Shown one piece after another: positions 1 through 11,162 of a stretch of 39,063 nt of DNA; the first letter of the stretch is position 1; each line of letters begins with the position of its first letter. Source of the DNA: Candidatus Abzuiibacterium crystallinum. Its GTDB lineage: Bacteria; Omnitrophota; Omnitrophia; Omnitrophales; Abzuiibacteriaceae. The notes beneath the pieces are model-generated. The model searched no databases and had not been told where the DNA came from. It saw only the letters and a program-made list of their open reading frames with translations. The position numbers and the translations under genes were made by a program. Location of the stretch: assembly GCA_002787155.1 (NCBI GenBank), contig PCVY01000063.1, positions 1 through 39,063 of the forward strand, read 5' to 3'.

Positions 1-177
1 CCTTACGGGATGCACTCTATAGTGGAATGCTCACAAGAGCCTTAGAAAACTTGTACCTTATGCTTTTTCATATTTGACACAACTATTCATAGTGGACTGA
101 CGCCTAAAACGGTTTTGGAAACTAAACTGAAAGCACTTGTCTCATCGAATTAACCAAAAGGATTTTTGAGGTGATCT

Positions 178-414
178 ATGACCACATCAACAGTAAAGCA
201 GGTCAAAGGTGTGAAAGGCAGTTTATCGGTGCCTGATGAAACAAAAAAGCGGTATGCACTTCTTTATTTGGAAGAAGCTTTGGTCAAAGAGCTCTACGAA
301 GTTTGTGTGAAGTGGGTTGATCAGGCAAAACGCCACGGCGCTACCTCGCAAGAAATAGAGCATATCTTGGATCAGGCGCTTAATCATCATCAGAATGAAA
401 GGAAAACAGCATGA
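178..414 (+). CDS. Small hypothetical protein, 78 aa
   Basis: I do not recognise this family. The start is supported by an AGGTGA ribosome binding site at 168-173. The product is charged and mostly helical in character, with a basic N-terminal stretch, no membrane segment and no cysteine pair. Its last codons overlap the start of the cupin gene as ATGA, so the two are very probably translated together. The coupling suggests a shared role with the cupin, for example as a small partner protein, but nothing in the sequence names a function. Confidence 0.7.
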   Translation: MTTSTVKQVKGVKGSLSVPDETKKRYALLYLEEALVKELYEVCVKWVDQAKRHGATSQEIEHILDQALNHHQNERKTA

Positions 415-890
415 CCGAACCCAATCAAACCATTCAAAAAGTAAAGGGAAAAAACTTTTTAGCCATTCATTTTGGTCCTTGGCACACATTGTCCGAATAT
501 TCAATTAAACATCCCGATCTTGACGAGGCTTACCCGGGAAAAATCTTCTTAAGGGATCTTTTAGGTTTAAGCGGTTCGCAGATTTCATTGAACCAATTTC
601 CGCCCGGCGCGGTCATGCCTTTTTCTCACCGGCATCAAGTCAATGAAGAAGTTTATGTCTTTATCAAGGGGAAAGGACAGTTTTATATCGATGGTGAAAT
701 TATTCCTGTTGAAGAGGGGACTGTTATTCGAGTAGGCCCCGAGGGTATTAGAAATTGGCGAAATGATTCAAACGAACCTCTCTATTATGTGGTGATTCAG
801 ACCAAGCAGGGAAGTTTGACGCAAGAAACCGTTAATGACGGCAAACGTTCGTTTGATCCTATCACGTGGCCTGAGCGCCCGCGGTCATAG
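411..890 (+). CDS. Cupin-domain protein
   Basis: This 159-residue protein is a single-domain cupin. The first cupin motif is visible: Gly66, then His73, His75 and Glu80 (HxH followed by E at the usual spacing) and Gly87. These residues normally bind one divalent metal inside a small beta barrel. The second motif is weaker, around residues 105-125. Small cupins of this type include isomerases, dioxygenases and sensor proteins, so the reaction cannot be named. The ATG overlaps the stop of the preceding small gene (ATGA). The protein has no signal peptide and should be cytoplasmic. A possible terminator follows directly. Confidence 0.8.
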   Translation: MTEPNQTIQKVKGKNFLAIHFGPWHTLSEYSIKHPDLDEAYPGKIFLRDLLGLSGSQISLNQFPPGAVMPFSHRHQVNEEVYVFIKGKGQFYIDGEIIPVEEGTVIRVGPEGIRNWRNDSNEPLYYVVIQTKQGSLTQETVNDGKRSFDPITWPERPRS

Positions 891-914
891 CCAATGTGTT
901 GGCGATATCTTTTT
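887..914 (+). terminator. Possible intrinsic terminator after the cupin gene
   Basis: A stem of 8 pairs with one mismatch (887-894 with 899-906) closes a four-base loop, TGTG. The perfect core is GCCAA/TTGGC. A run of five T follows at 910-914. The stem overlaps the stop codon. It is short, so termination is plausible but not certain. Confidence 0.4.
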
Positions 915-939
915 GATTCGGTGAAAGGTATTTTTTCAG

Positions 940-945
940 TATAAT
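940..945 (+). promoter_or_regulatory. -10 box TATAAT just upstream of panE
   Basis: A perfect TATAAT ends seven bases before the panE ATG, which would place the transcription start at about 952-953. No good -35 hexamer stands at 16-18 bases upstream (917-922 is TTCGGT), and no ribosome binding site precedes the ATG. The geometry equals that of the FKBP lipoprotein promoter. Confidence 0.5.
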
Positions 946-952
946 AAGCCGC

Positions 953-1894
953 ATGACGATTTTAGTTTTCGGCAGCGGTGCCATTGGAAGTGCTTTTGGC
1001 GGATTTCTTTTACGTGCCGGTCACAGGGTCATTCTCTACGGGAGAGCCCGCCACCTTTCACGAGTTAAAAAGCATGGGCTGAGAGTTTCCGGTATTTGGG
1101 GCCGTCACTGTTTTAAAGGACTTCAAGTGGTTACCAACCTTGCCGGCCTGAAACAGTTAAACATCCGTTATGATTTAATGCTTTTAACGGTGAAAGCGTT
1201 TGATACCTTCCAAGCGGCCCGGCAAGCCAAATCAGTCATCCAAGCGAAGACACTGGTTTGTTCTCTTCAAAATGGGCTGGGCAATATTGAGGCCTTACAC
1301 CGGGTTTTCCCAAAACGGCAAGTCATTGCCGGGCGCGTTATTTTTGGGGTTGAATTACATCCGGGAGAAATTAAAATAACAGTTTGGGGCGGTGATGTGT
1401 TGGTCGGTGAAACTGCTATGAAACGCCTTACCTCGCGCGTTAAGCAATTGGCCGTTTTATTTTCAAAGGCTGGTATTCGGTCACAGGCAGTTAGCGATAT
1501 TCGGCAACACATTTGGGGGAAAGTCATTTATAATTGCGCTTTAAATCCATTGGCATCTCTGTTACATGTTCATTATGGCGCCTTACTTGAAAAACCGATG
1601 ACGCGTGATATGATGAAGCAAGTGGTTCAGGAATGCTATGCCGTAGCCAAGAAAGGTCGACTGAACTTAAAACCACGGAAAGCAGCTGACTATGAAAGGC
1701 TCTTGTTCCGTCGGTTGATTCCGGATACCTATTACCATCATCCTTCAATGTTATTTGATTTGGAAAGAAATCGCCCGACCGAGATCGAAGCTTTGAACGG
1801 GGCGATTTGTCACTTGGGAAAACGCCGGAGAGTTCCAACCCCTATGAATGGTTTAATTTACAATTTGATGAGGACCGCCTCATGCCGTGGGTAA
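953..1894 (+). CDS. panE: 2-dehydropantoate 2-reductase (ketopantoate reductase)
   Basis: The 313-residue product should reduce ketopantoate to pantoate with NADPH in pantothenate/CoA synthesis. The N-terminus carries the Rossmann motif GSGAIGSAFG (residues 7-16), followed by a basic patch suited to NADPH. The middle has the family segment LQNGLGN. The C-terminal helical domain has HIWGKVIYN, containing the catalytic-type lysine, and the SMLFDLERNRPTEIEALNG region with the conserved Ser, Asp and Glu. The length is normal. No Shine-Dalgarno sequence precedes the ATG, and a TATAAT lies seven bases upstream, so the mRNA may be leaderless. It overlaps crcB by 13 bases. panC and panD lie about 32 kb away in the same window; panB is not seen. 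Confidence 0.88.
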   Translation: MTILVFGSGAIGSAFGGFLLRAGHRVILYGRARHLSRVKKHGLRVSGIWGRHCFKGLQVVTNLAGLKQLNIRYDLMLLTVKAFDTFQAARQAKSVIQAKTLVCSLQNGLGNIEALHRVFPKRQVIAGRVIFGVELHPGEIKITVWGGDVLVGETAMKRLTSRVKQLAVLFSKAGIRSQAVSDIRQHIWGKVIYNCALNPLASLLHVHYGALLEKPMTRDMMKQVVQECYAVAKKGRLNLKPRKAADYERLLFRRLIPDTYYHHPSMLFDLERNRPTEIEALNGAICHLGKRRRVPTPMNGLIYNLMRTASCRG

Positions 1895-2253
1895 GTCTCA
1901 TGCTGGGGGGCTGCCTGGGCACCTTATGCCGTTATTTGGTTTCAGGAGGCGTTCATCAATTATTGGGTACCCAATTTCCTTATGGTACTTTAAGTGTCAA
2001 TATTTTAGGGTGCTTTCTAGTCGGTTTCTTAGCAGCCATTGGTGAGGAAAGATTTTTACTTAGCACCGAGGCGCGTCTGTTTTTAATCATTGGTTTTTGC
2101 GGTGCATTCACCACGTTTTCTACTTTCATGTTTGAGACCGCTGACCTGATTCGGGCAGGCGAATCATGGCGTGCTTTTTTTTACGTGATTTCAAGCGTGA
2201 GTGTGGGTTTTGCGGTATTTCGTTTGGGATTTTTAGCTGGCCGCACACTTTAA
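1882..2253 (+). CDS. crcB: Fluoride ion channel CrcB/FluC
   Basis: This 123-residue, four-helix membrane protein matches the CrcB/FluC fluoride channel family, which works as an antiparallel dimer to expel fluoride. Visible family marks are GGCLGTLCRY near the N-terminus, FPYGTLSVNILGCFLVG in the second helix, and GFCGAFTTFSTFMFE in the third, which includes the phenylalanine-box region and the Asn/Thr pore positions. I chose the ATG at 1882 because it gives the normal family length and follows GAGGA at 1870-1874. The upstream in-frame start would add unrelated residues that overlap panE. No fluoride riboswitch is possible in this position. Confidence 0.9.
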   Translation: MPWVSLMLGGCLGTLCRYLVSGGVHQLLGTQFPYGTLSVNILGCFLVGFLAAIGEERFLLSTEARLFLIIGFCGAFTTFSTFMFETADLIRAGESWRAFFYVISSVSVGFAVFRLGFLAGRTL

Positions 2254-2261
2254 TACCCGTC

Positions 2262-2290
2262 TTGACAAAGCAGGCTCATCAGCTTACTAT
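2262..2290 (+). promoter_or_regulatory. Promoter of the FKBP lipoprotein gene (leaderless)
   Basis: TTGACA at 2262-2267 and TACTAT at 2285-2290 are separated by 17 bases, a near-consensus sigma70-type promoter. Transcription should begin at about 2297, and the ATG is at 2298. No ribosome binding site fits in between, so this is a strong candidate for a leaderless mRNA. Confidence 0.8.
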
Positions 2291-2297
2291 CGGGAAT

Positions 2298-2825
2298 ATG
2301 TTTATCAAATTAAGAAGAGAATGTTATGCATGGGGTTTGTTGGGCTGCTTGTTGGCAGGAAGCATTCTTTTGAGCAGCTGCCATTCACAAGGGGCTCGCG
2401 ACACATCCGTGGTTGAGCCGGGTAAACATGTGACCATGGTTTATCGATTAACGGTGAACGGCCAAGTGATTGATCAAGCGACTTATGAGAAGCCGTTTAC
2501 CTACACACAGGGTGAAGCTCCGATTGTTCCCGGTTTAGAAAAAGAATTGGTTGGTTTGCATGCCGGTGAGCATAAACATATCTCTCTTTCACCTCAGGAA
2601 GGCTATGGTGAAGTCAATCGGGAAGCCGTGATTGTTATTCCAAGCGGCCAATTGCCCAATGAAAACATGGCCGTCGGTAATCTGATTTCGGTTCCCTATC
2701 AAGATGGCAGAATTTTGACAGCAGTCATCAGAGCCATTGAAGATGATACGGTTGTACTTGATTTCAACCATCCGCTGGCCGGTCAACAGCTGGAATTTGA
2801 TGTGGAGATTCTAAGCATCAGTTAA
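2298..2825 (+). CDS. FKBP-type peptidyl-prolyl isomerase, lipoprotein
   Basis: The 175-residue product begins with a lipoprotein signal peptide: basic residues 4-7, a hydrophobic stretch at about 11-25 and a lipobox LSSC with the lipidated Cys28. The remainder is an FKBP domain of the SlyD type, with the paired segments MVYRLTVNGQVIDQ, VPGLEKELVGLHAGE and SPQEGYGEVN. Such proteins catalyse proline isomerisation and assist folding in the periplasm or at the cell surface. The start at 2298 is fixed by the signal peptide and by the promoter whose -10 box ends seven bases upstream. A longer in-frame reading from 2166 would run through crcB and the promoter and is not credible. Confidence 0.88.
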   Translation: MFIKLRRECYAWGLLGCLLAGSILLSSCHSQGARDTSVVEPGKHVTMVYRLTVNGQVIDQATYEKPFTYTQGEAPIVPGLEKELVGLHAGEHKHISLSPQEGYGEVNREAVIVIPSGQLPNENMAVGNLISVPYQDGRILTAVIRAIEDDTVVLDFNHPLAGQQLEFDVEILSIS

Positions 2826-2839
2826 GCTGTTAAAACAGC
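2826..2839 (+). other. Small hairpin after the lipoprotein gene
   Basis: GCTGTT/AACAGC forms an inverted repeat directly after the stop codon, with a tiny loop. No T-run follows, so it may stabilise the 3' end rather than terminate. Confidence 0.3.
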
Positions 2840-2911
2840 CTCTGTCTTACCAGTATTTCACTCGATCAAAATAACCGTAACAGATAAGGTGAATTTTTTG
2901 ATCTTTTTGGC

Positions 2912-2917
2912 TATACT
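2912..2917 (+). promoter_or_regulatory. -10 box TATACT just upstream of leuC
   Basis: TATACT ends eight bases before the leuC ATG and would start transcription at about 2924, only two bases before the start codon. A -35 hexamer at the usual distance is poor (2889-2894, GTGAAT). No ribosome binding site precedes leuC, which agrees with a leaderless or nearly leaderless message. Confidence 0.4.
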
Positions 2918-2925
2918 ACACACTT

Positions 2926-4335
2926 ATGTCTAAAACTTTATTTGAGAAAATTTGGGATGAACACCTGGTGACCACCCTTCGGGATGGGACATCGTTAATC
3001 TACATTGATCGCCATTTAATCCATGAAGTGACCAGTCCGCAAGCCTTTGAGGGTTTGCGTCTGACACATCGAAAAGTAAGACGTCCTGAACTCACTTTTG
3101 CCACGATGGATCATAATGTGCCCACAGAAGATCGACTGAATATCAAAGATCCTATTTCCAAGGCGCAAGTTGATGCTTTGTCAAAAAATTGCGGCGAATT
3201 TGGTATTACTCTTTATGACTTAAAAAGTGATAAACAAGGCATCGTCCATATCATTGGTCCTGAGTTGGGGATTACGCTGCCGGGTTTAACCATTGTCTGC
3301 GGTGACTCCCATACGTCCACGCACGGCGCGTTTGGTACGTTTGCTTTGGGAATCGGCACGTCAGAAGTAGAACATGTTTTGGCTACTCAATGTTTACCGC
3401 AAAAGAAACCAAAAACTTTTAAAGTTGAATACACAGGCCGGTTGCAGCCGAACGTAACCGCCAAAGACATGATATTAAAATTAATCGGTTTAATCGGTAC
3501 CGCCGGCGCGACAGGTTATGTGCTTGAATATTGCGGGGAAGCCGTTCGCGCTTTGTCGATGGAAGCGCGTATGACCATTTGTAACATGAGCATTGAAGCG
3601 GGCGCGCGCGCAGGGTTAATTGCGCCGGATGAAACAACATTTCAATATATTGCAAATGGGAATCGTCCTTTTGCGCCGCGCGGAAAAGACTTAGAAAAAG
3701 CATTGTCTTATTGGAAAACACTTCCAAGCGATGAAGGAGCCCGGTATGACCGGCAATTAACCATTGATGCCTCGCAAATTGCACCGCAAGTGACGTGGGG
3801 AACCAGTCCTGGTATGGTGATCGATGTGGATGAGCGTGTGCCGCAGCTTGATCAAGTGCCTGGTTATAGTAAAACGGATGTGATGCATGCACTTGACTAC
3901 ATGGGATTAAAACCCGGTACGCCGATGACGGATATCAAAGTAGATACCGTGTTTATCGGGAGTTGTACCAATGCGCGTATCGAAGATTTAAGAATTGCCG
4001 CGTCACTTTTAAAAGGGAAGAAGATTTCATCTGCGGTACGGGTTTTAGTTGTTCCTGGTTCCGTTCGCGTGAAGCAAGAGGCAGAAAATGAAGGATTGCA
4101 CGAAATCTTTAAGAAAGCAGGATGTGAATGGCGGGATGCCGGATGCAGCATGTGTCTGGGAATGAATCCTGATCAATTGAAACCGGGAGAACGCTGTGCT
4201 TCAACTTCTAATCGTAATTTTGAAGGCCGTCAGGGAAAGGGCGGCCGTACGCACTTGGTAAGTCCGCAGATGGCGGCCGCAGCGGCGATTGAAGGACATT
4301 TTGTTGATATCAGAAAGTGGGCCAAATTGTCATGA
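2926..4335 (+). CDS. leuC: 3-isopropylmalate dehydratase, large subunit
   Basis: This 469-residue protein is the iron-sulfur subunit of isopropylmalate isomerase, which converts 2-isopropylmalate to 3-isopropylmalate in leucine synthesis. Aconitase-family segments are clear: [25 protein letters not shown] and [11 protein letters not shown]. The three [4Fe-4S] ligands are Cys347, Cys407 and Cys410 (CSMC). Length and cysteine spacing match the bacterial LeuC group rather than the shorter archaeal-type homologues. It overlaps leuD as ATGA, so the two subunits are translationally coupled. leuA and leuB are not in this window. Confidence 0.95.
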   Translation: MSKTLFEKIWDEHLVTTLRDGTSLIYIDRHLIHEVTSPQAFEGLRLTHRKVRRPELTFATMDHNVPTEDRLNIKDPISKAQVDALSKNCGEFGITLYDLKSDKQGIVHIIGPELGITLPGLTIVCGDSHTSTHGAFGTFALGIGTSEVEHVLATQCLPQKKPKTFKVEYTGRLQPNVTAKDMILKLIGLIGTAGATGYVLEYCGEAVRALSMEARMTICNMSIEAGARAGLIAPDETTFQYIANGNRPFAPRGKDLEKALSYWKTLPSDEGARYDRQLTIDASQIAPQVTWGTSPGMVIDVDERVPQLDQVPGYSKTDVMHALDYMGLKPGTPMTDIKVDTVFIGSCTNARIEDLRIAASLLKGKKISSAVRVLVVPGSVRVKQEAENEGLHEIFKKAGCEWRDAGCSMCLGMNPDQLKPGERCASTSNRNFEGRQGKGGRTHLVSPQMAAAAAIEGHFVDIRKWAKLS

Positions 4336-4973
4336 AACCATTTGAAAACTTTACAGGTTTGATAGGCGTTTTGGATCGTGCAAATGTCGATACCGATCAA
4401 ATTATTCCGAAGCAATTTTTGAAATCCATCCAACGAACCGGGTTTGGAAAAGATTTATTTTATGATTGGCGTTATTTAACAGATGGAAAACCAAATCCCG
4501 ATTTTCCATTAAATCAAAATCGGTTTCGCGGTTCTTCTATATTAGTTGTTCGTAACAACTTCGGCTGCGGTTCCAGCCGCGAACATGCCGTTTGGGCTAT
4601 TCAGCAAGATGGTTACCGCGCTGTGGTGGCACCTCGCGTGGAGCGCCAAGGCAATGTGGTGCCGGCATTTGCCGATATTTTTAAGAATAATTGCAGCAAG
4701 AATGGATTATTAACCATTGAGTTGTCCGAACATGAGGTGGACCGTATTTTTGATTTGGTTAATCAGACTCCAGGCTTGCGAGCTTCTATAGATTTAAAAC
4801 AGCAGACATTGGTTTTGGAGACATCCCCCAAAGTTACTTTTAAATTTGAGATTGATTCCGCCGTCAAAGAACGTTTCATCCATGGTCATGATGATATCGG
4901 CATGACTTTGACTTACGAATCTCAAATTAAAGAGTTCGAAACCAAGCATCACACACAACGCTACGGCACCTGA
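4332..4973 (+). CDS. leuD: 3-isopropylmalate dehydratase, small subunit
   Basis: The 213-residue product is the swivelling small subunit that completes isopropylmalate isomerase with LeuC. Family marks are [17 protein letters not shown] near the N-terminus and [14 protein letters not shown], the loop that reaches the substrate. The start at 4332 gives the usual N-terminus (MKPFENFTG) and an ATGA overlap with the leuC stop; a GTG 15 bases upstream is less likely. The C-terminus is about ten residues longer than the commonest forms and rich in charged residues. Confidence 0.94.
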   Translation: MKPFENFTGLIGVLDRANVDTDQIIPKQFLKSIQRTGFGKDLFYDWRYLTDGKPNPDFPLNQNRFRGSSILVVRNNFGCGSSREHAVWAIQQDGYRAVVAPRVERQGNVVPAFADIFKNNCSKNGLLTIELSEHEVDRIFDLVNQTPGLRASIDLKQQTLVLETSPKVTFKFEIDSAVKERFIHGHDDIGMTLTYESQIKEFETKHHTQRYGT

Positions 4974-4984
4974 AGGTTATCCCG

Positions 4985-5677
4985 ATGAATTTAATGGAAC
5001 GTTTGCGCACTTATCCGCGTTTTCAGTTTAAAAAGTTTCGAATTTTACTTGCTTGGGTAGGCGGTATTCTTTTGATGTTTTCAGCCAAGCAAATGACTGA
5101 TACCAGTTTTCGTATCGGTGTTCCTTTTATTTGTTTGGGAGAATTGATCCGCATTTGGTCACTGGGCTGCATGGCAAGAAAAGGTGTCAAATTGGCTGCC
5201 GGAGGACCTTACGCATTTGTGAGAAACCCGCTTTATATCGGAAATTTGTTGATCGGTTTGGGGACTGTCTTGGTGTTTCAAAACAGGTGGCTGCTGTTGA
5301 TTTTTTTAATTGGTTTTCCCATTGTTTATTCGGGCACAGTCCGCAAAGAAGAGAGTGACCTTGAACAGCGATTAGGTGATGAATTTCGTCGATACAAAGA
5401 CAACGTGCCGCGTTTTTTACCTCGATTGACCCCATATCAGTCCGGCGAAAAAGAACCATTTCTCTGGAGCCGTTTAATTCAGCACCACGAATACATTACG
5501 ATCGCTGCCATTTTACTTTGCCTAATGGGGCTCTACATACTTAAAACTTTTGTGACCCATCAGGTGTTCGGGCCGGGACAATGGGTTTCGAGCGTCATCG
5601 CTTTACTGTTGGCCAGTTACCTGGTCATTGATCGCGCCAAGCGGATCAAAAGAACGCGGGGTCAGGCTAGGGTCTGA
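4985..5677 (+). CDS. Membrane methyltransferase of the isoprenylcysteine/phospholipid methyltransferase type
   Basis: This 230-residue membrane protein has hydrophobic helices at about 19-36, 40-58, 75-115 and two more near the C-terminus (about 160-178 and 190-207). The signature GGPYAFVRNPLYIGN (residues 72-86) and the downstream EESDLEQRLGDEFRRYKDNV with PRFLP match the ICMT/PEMT superfamily, in which this region binds S-adenosylmethionine. The substrate may be a lipid or a prenyl-like acceptor and cannot be named. It starts 11 bases after leuD, so it is probably cotranscribed. The stop codon lies inside an 8-bp inverted repeat. Confidence 0.78.
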   Translation: MNLMERLRTYPRFQFKKFRILLAWVGGILLMFSAKQMTDTSFRIGVPFICLGELIRIWSLGCMARKGVKLAAGGPYAFVRNPLYIGNLLIGLGTVLVFQNRWLLLIFLIGFPIVYSGTVRKEESDLEQRLGDEFRRYKDNVPRFLPRLTPYQSGEKEPFLWSRLIQHHEYITIAAILLCLMGLYILKTFVTHQVFGPGQWVSSVIALLLASYLVIDRAKRIKRTRGQARV

Positions 5678-5681
5678 CCCC
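5658..5681 (+). repeat. Inverted repeat GGGGTCAG...CTGACCCC across a stop codon
   Basis: GGGGTCAG (5658-5665) and CTGACCCC (5674-5681) form a perfect 8-bp stem with an eight-base loop. The right arm contains the TGA stop of the methyltransferase gene. No T-run follows, so it is not a classical intrinsic terminator. GGGTCAGACCC-like palindromes are often dispersed repeats in environmental genomes, but one copy does not prove this. Confidence 0.6.
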
Positions 5682-5692
5682 AGGATACACGA

Positions 5693-5721
5693 TTGACTTT
5701 ATGCTTATTGAATGGTAGATT
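5693..5721 (+). promoter_or_regulatory. Promoter of the KDO operon
   Basis: TTGACT (5693-5698) and TAGATT (5716-5721) are separated by 17 bases. Transcription would start near 5728, giving a leader of about 36 bases that contains AGGTGA at 5748-5753 before the ATG at 5764. It would drive the overlapping gene run from the sugar kinase to kdsD. Confidence 0.6.
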
Positions 5722-5763
5722 AACATCCCATGTTGATCAAAAAGATTAGGTGAATGAATTAAC

Positions 5764-6791
5764 ATGGGATCCAGCCGAAAACGCCCTCAACTATCAAGTC
5801 AAGCGCATCAGAAGGCCCGACTTCTCGATATCATCCGCCGCTTTGATTCTGCCCACATTTTGGTTTTAGGCGATTTTATTCTCGATGAATTTGTTTGGGG
5901 TCAAGTAGAGCGTATTTCACCGGAGGCGCCTGTTCCTGTTGTCAACGTCCAAAGACAATCTTTCATGCCGGGCGGAGCGCTGAATGTGGCGCACAATATT
6001 CGTACACTCAAAGGCATAGTTTATCCGTGCGGTGTGGTGGGCCGCGATTTGCACGGCCGCATGTTAGTTCGTGAAATTCGAAAGCAAAAAATTGAAACTG
6101 GCGGCGTGATTTATGACCGTGACCGGCCGACGACACTCAAAACACGCGTCATTGCACACTCTCAGCAAGTGGTTCGGTTTGACCGGGAAAAAGGGAGTGA
6201 TTTAAAACCCGTTGATGCCGGTGCAATTTTAAAGTTTGTACGCCAATCCATTGAAAAAGCCAAAGTCGTGATTATTGAAGATTACGGCAAAGGTGTTGTC
6301 ACGCCTGCTTTAATCCAAAAAGTGCTAACACTGTGCCGCAAAAAACGTATCCCCGTTGTTGTTGACCCTAAAGAAAAACATTTCCTGTATTACCGCGGCG
6401 TCACAGCCATCACGCCCAACAAGAAAGAAGCTTTTTCGGCTTATGCCAGTTTGTTTAACAAAGAAGGTTCATCCATTGAGTCGGTTGGTAAAGGTTTGCT
6501 GCAAAAATTAAACTGCCAAGCAGTTGTCATGACACTTGGCGAAGACGGTATGGCGGTTTTTGAAAAAGGCGGACGCATGACGAAAGTGCCCACTGCGGCA
6601 CGAGAAGTTTATGATGTTTCAGGCGCCGGAGACACGGTGATTGCCGTGTTGGGTTTGGCTTTGGCAGCCGGTGCGACGATGAAAGACGCCGCTTGGCTGG
6701 CGAATGTGGCAGCGGGAGTTGTGGTCGGTAAATTAGGAACAGCCAGTTTGGTTCAAAAAGAATTGACCGGTGCCTTAAAAGAGCATGTCCG

Positions 6792-6795
<4 letters not shown>
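5764..6795 (+). CDS. PfkB-family sugar kinase, HldE/RfaE kinase-domain type
   Basis: The 343-residue protein matches the kinase half of HldE (RfaE), which phosphorylates heptose-7-phosphate at C1 for the LPS inner core. PfkB signatures are visible: GDFILDEFVWG with PEAPVPVV near the N-terminus, GGALNVAHNI, and DVSGAGDTVIAV with the catalytic-base Asp290. There is no cytidylyl/adenylyl transferase domain, so it is the stand-alone kinase form. The first 25 residues are basic and extra to the domain. AGGTGA precedes the ATG by 10 bases. It overlaps kdsB as ATGA. Position at the head of a KDO operon supports a role in LPS core sugar supply, although another sugar phosphate is possible. Confidence 0.8.
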
Positions 6796-10041
<3,246 letters not shown>

Positions 10042-10045
<4 letters not shown>

Positions 10046-11007
10046 AAAAAGATATTCAGTTAGGCAAACAAGTTTTACGCTCAGAAGCGCGCGCCATTCA
10101 AAGCCTGATTTCACATGTGAACCGGGATTTTGAAAAAGCGGTCGATTTAATCAAACGCTGCGAGGATCGCGTGATTATCACCGGGATGGGAAAGCCCGGT
10201 ATCATCGGCCGTAAAATTGCGGCAACTTTGGCGTCTACCGGAACCCCCAGTTTGTTTTTACATCCGGCCGAAGCTGTCCATGGTGATTTGGGGATGGTGA
10301 CCAAAGAAGATGTGATTGTGGCTATTTCTAACAGCGGTGAAACCGAAGAGGTCACTCGTTTGCTTTCCGTTATTAAGAAAATCGGCGCCCGTCTCATTGC
10401 CATGACGGGTAATTTAAAATCGACCCTGGCTCGTCACGCTGATGTGGTGCTGAATGTTCAAATTGACCGCGAAGCTTGCCCATGGAATTTGGCGCCGACC
10501 GCCTCCACCACTGCCGCGCTCGCTATGGGCGATGCCTTAGCCGTTTGTGCGGCCAAACGCCGCGGATTCAAAGAATCAGATTTTGCTCTTTTTCATCCCG
10601 GCGGCAGTCTTGGAAAAAAATTGCTGCGTGTCAAAGATATTATGCGGAAAGGGAAATCGCATCCGGTCGTCAAACCCGAGACAACGATTCAAAAGGCATT
10701 GTTTGCGATTACGGCTGCTCGTGCCGGCAGCTGCAGCATTGCGGATGAGAAAGGGCGGTTATTGGCTATTTTTACCGATGGTGATTTAAGACGTCACATT
10801 GATGAGCGCGGTTTAAAGATTTTGCAGGAACCCGTTTTGAAATATGCGACCAGGAAGCCCACCGTCATTCAAGAGGATCACTTAGCTGCCGAAGCTCTAC
10901 AGCGTCTTAGGGATAAGAAAATCGACGAATTACCAGTTGTGAATCGCTCGGGGAAAGCAGTAGGCCTTTTAGATGTGCAAGACCTCCTAAAAGCTGGTTT
11001 TCTCTGA
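10042..11007 (+). CDS. kdsD: Arabinose-5-phosphate isomerase
   Basis: This 321-residue protein interconverts ribulose-5-phosphate and arabinose-5-phosphate, the first step of KDO synthesis. Domain order is an SIS sugar-isomerase domain (about 35-170, with GMGKPGIIGRKIAATLASTG and ISNSGETEEV) and two CBS domains (about 205-260 and 270-321). PTASTTAALAMGDALA and HPGGSLGK are classic KpsF/KdsD segments. It follows kdsA with an ATGA overlap and ends the operon. kpsF is an equivalent name in capsule loci; the LPS context favours kdsD. Confidence 0.94.
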
Positions 11008-11030
11008 TTAAACAGCCTATAATCCCTTCC

Positions 11031-11059
11031 TTGACTGTCGCCCTGCGCTTTCTTATAAT
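11031..11059 (+). promoter_or_regulatory. Promoter of the LPS export/PTS operon
   Basis: TTGACT (11031-11036) and a perfect TATAAT (11054-11059) are 17 bases apart. Transcription would start near 11066 and leave a leader of about 97 bases before the acyltransferase ATG. A second TATAAT at 11018-11023 lacks a convincing -35 box. It separates the KDO operon from the following gene run. Confidence 0.75.
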
Positions 11060-11162
11060 CTTATCCTTACGGTTAGTTTTTGTAATCGTTATCTGTTTGT
11101 TTGCAGTTTTTTAACTGATCTTTGCGAACTGACCGGCCGGGGGCGAAGTTGATGGTTTACCT

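Noticed and set aside
19-99. 11-bp direct repeat ATAGTGGAxTG at 19-29 and 89-99
   Set aside because: Short, two copies only, one mismatch; could be chance.
74-102. TTGACA at 74-79 as a promoter for the first gene
   Set aside because: The sequence 16-18 bases downstream is not -10-like.
2166-2297. N-terminal extension of the FKBP lipoprotein from an upstream start
   Set aside because: It would overlap crcB and the promoter and bury the lipoprotein signal peptide inside the protein.
3419-3892. 157-aa open frame on the minus strand inside leuC
   Set aside because: It lies wholly opposite a well-conserved gene, has no ribosome binding site and no recognisable domain; it is a shadow frame.
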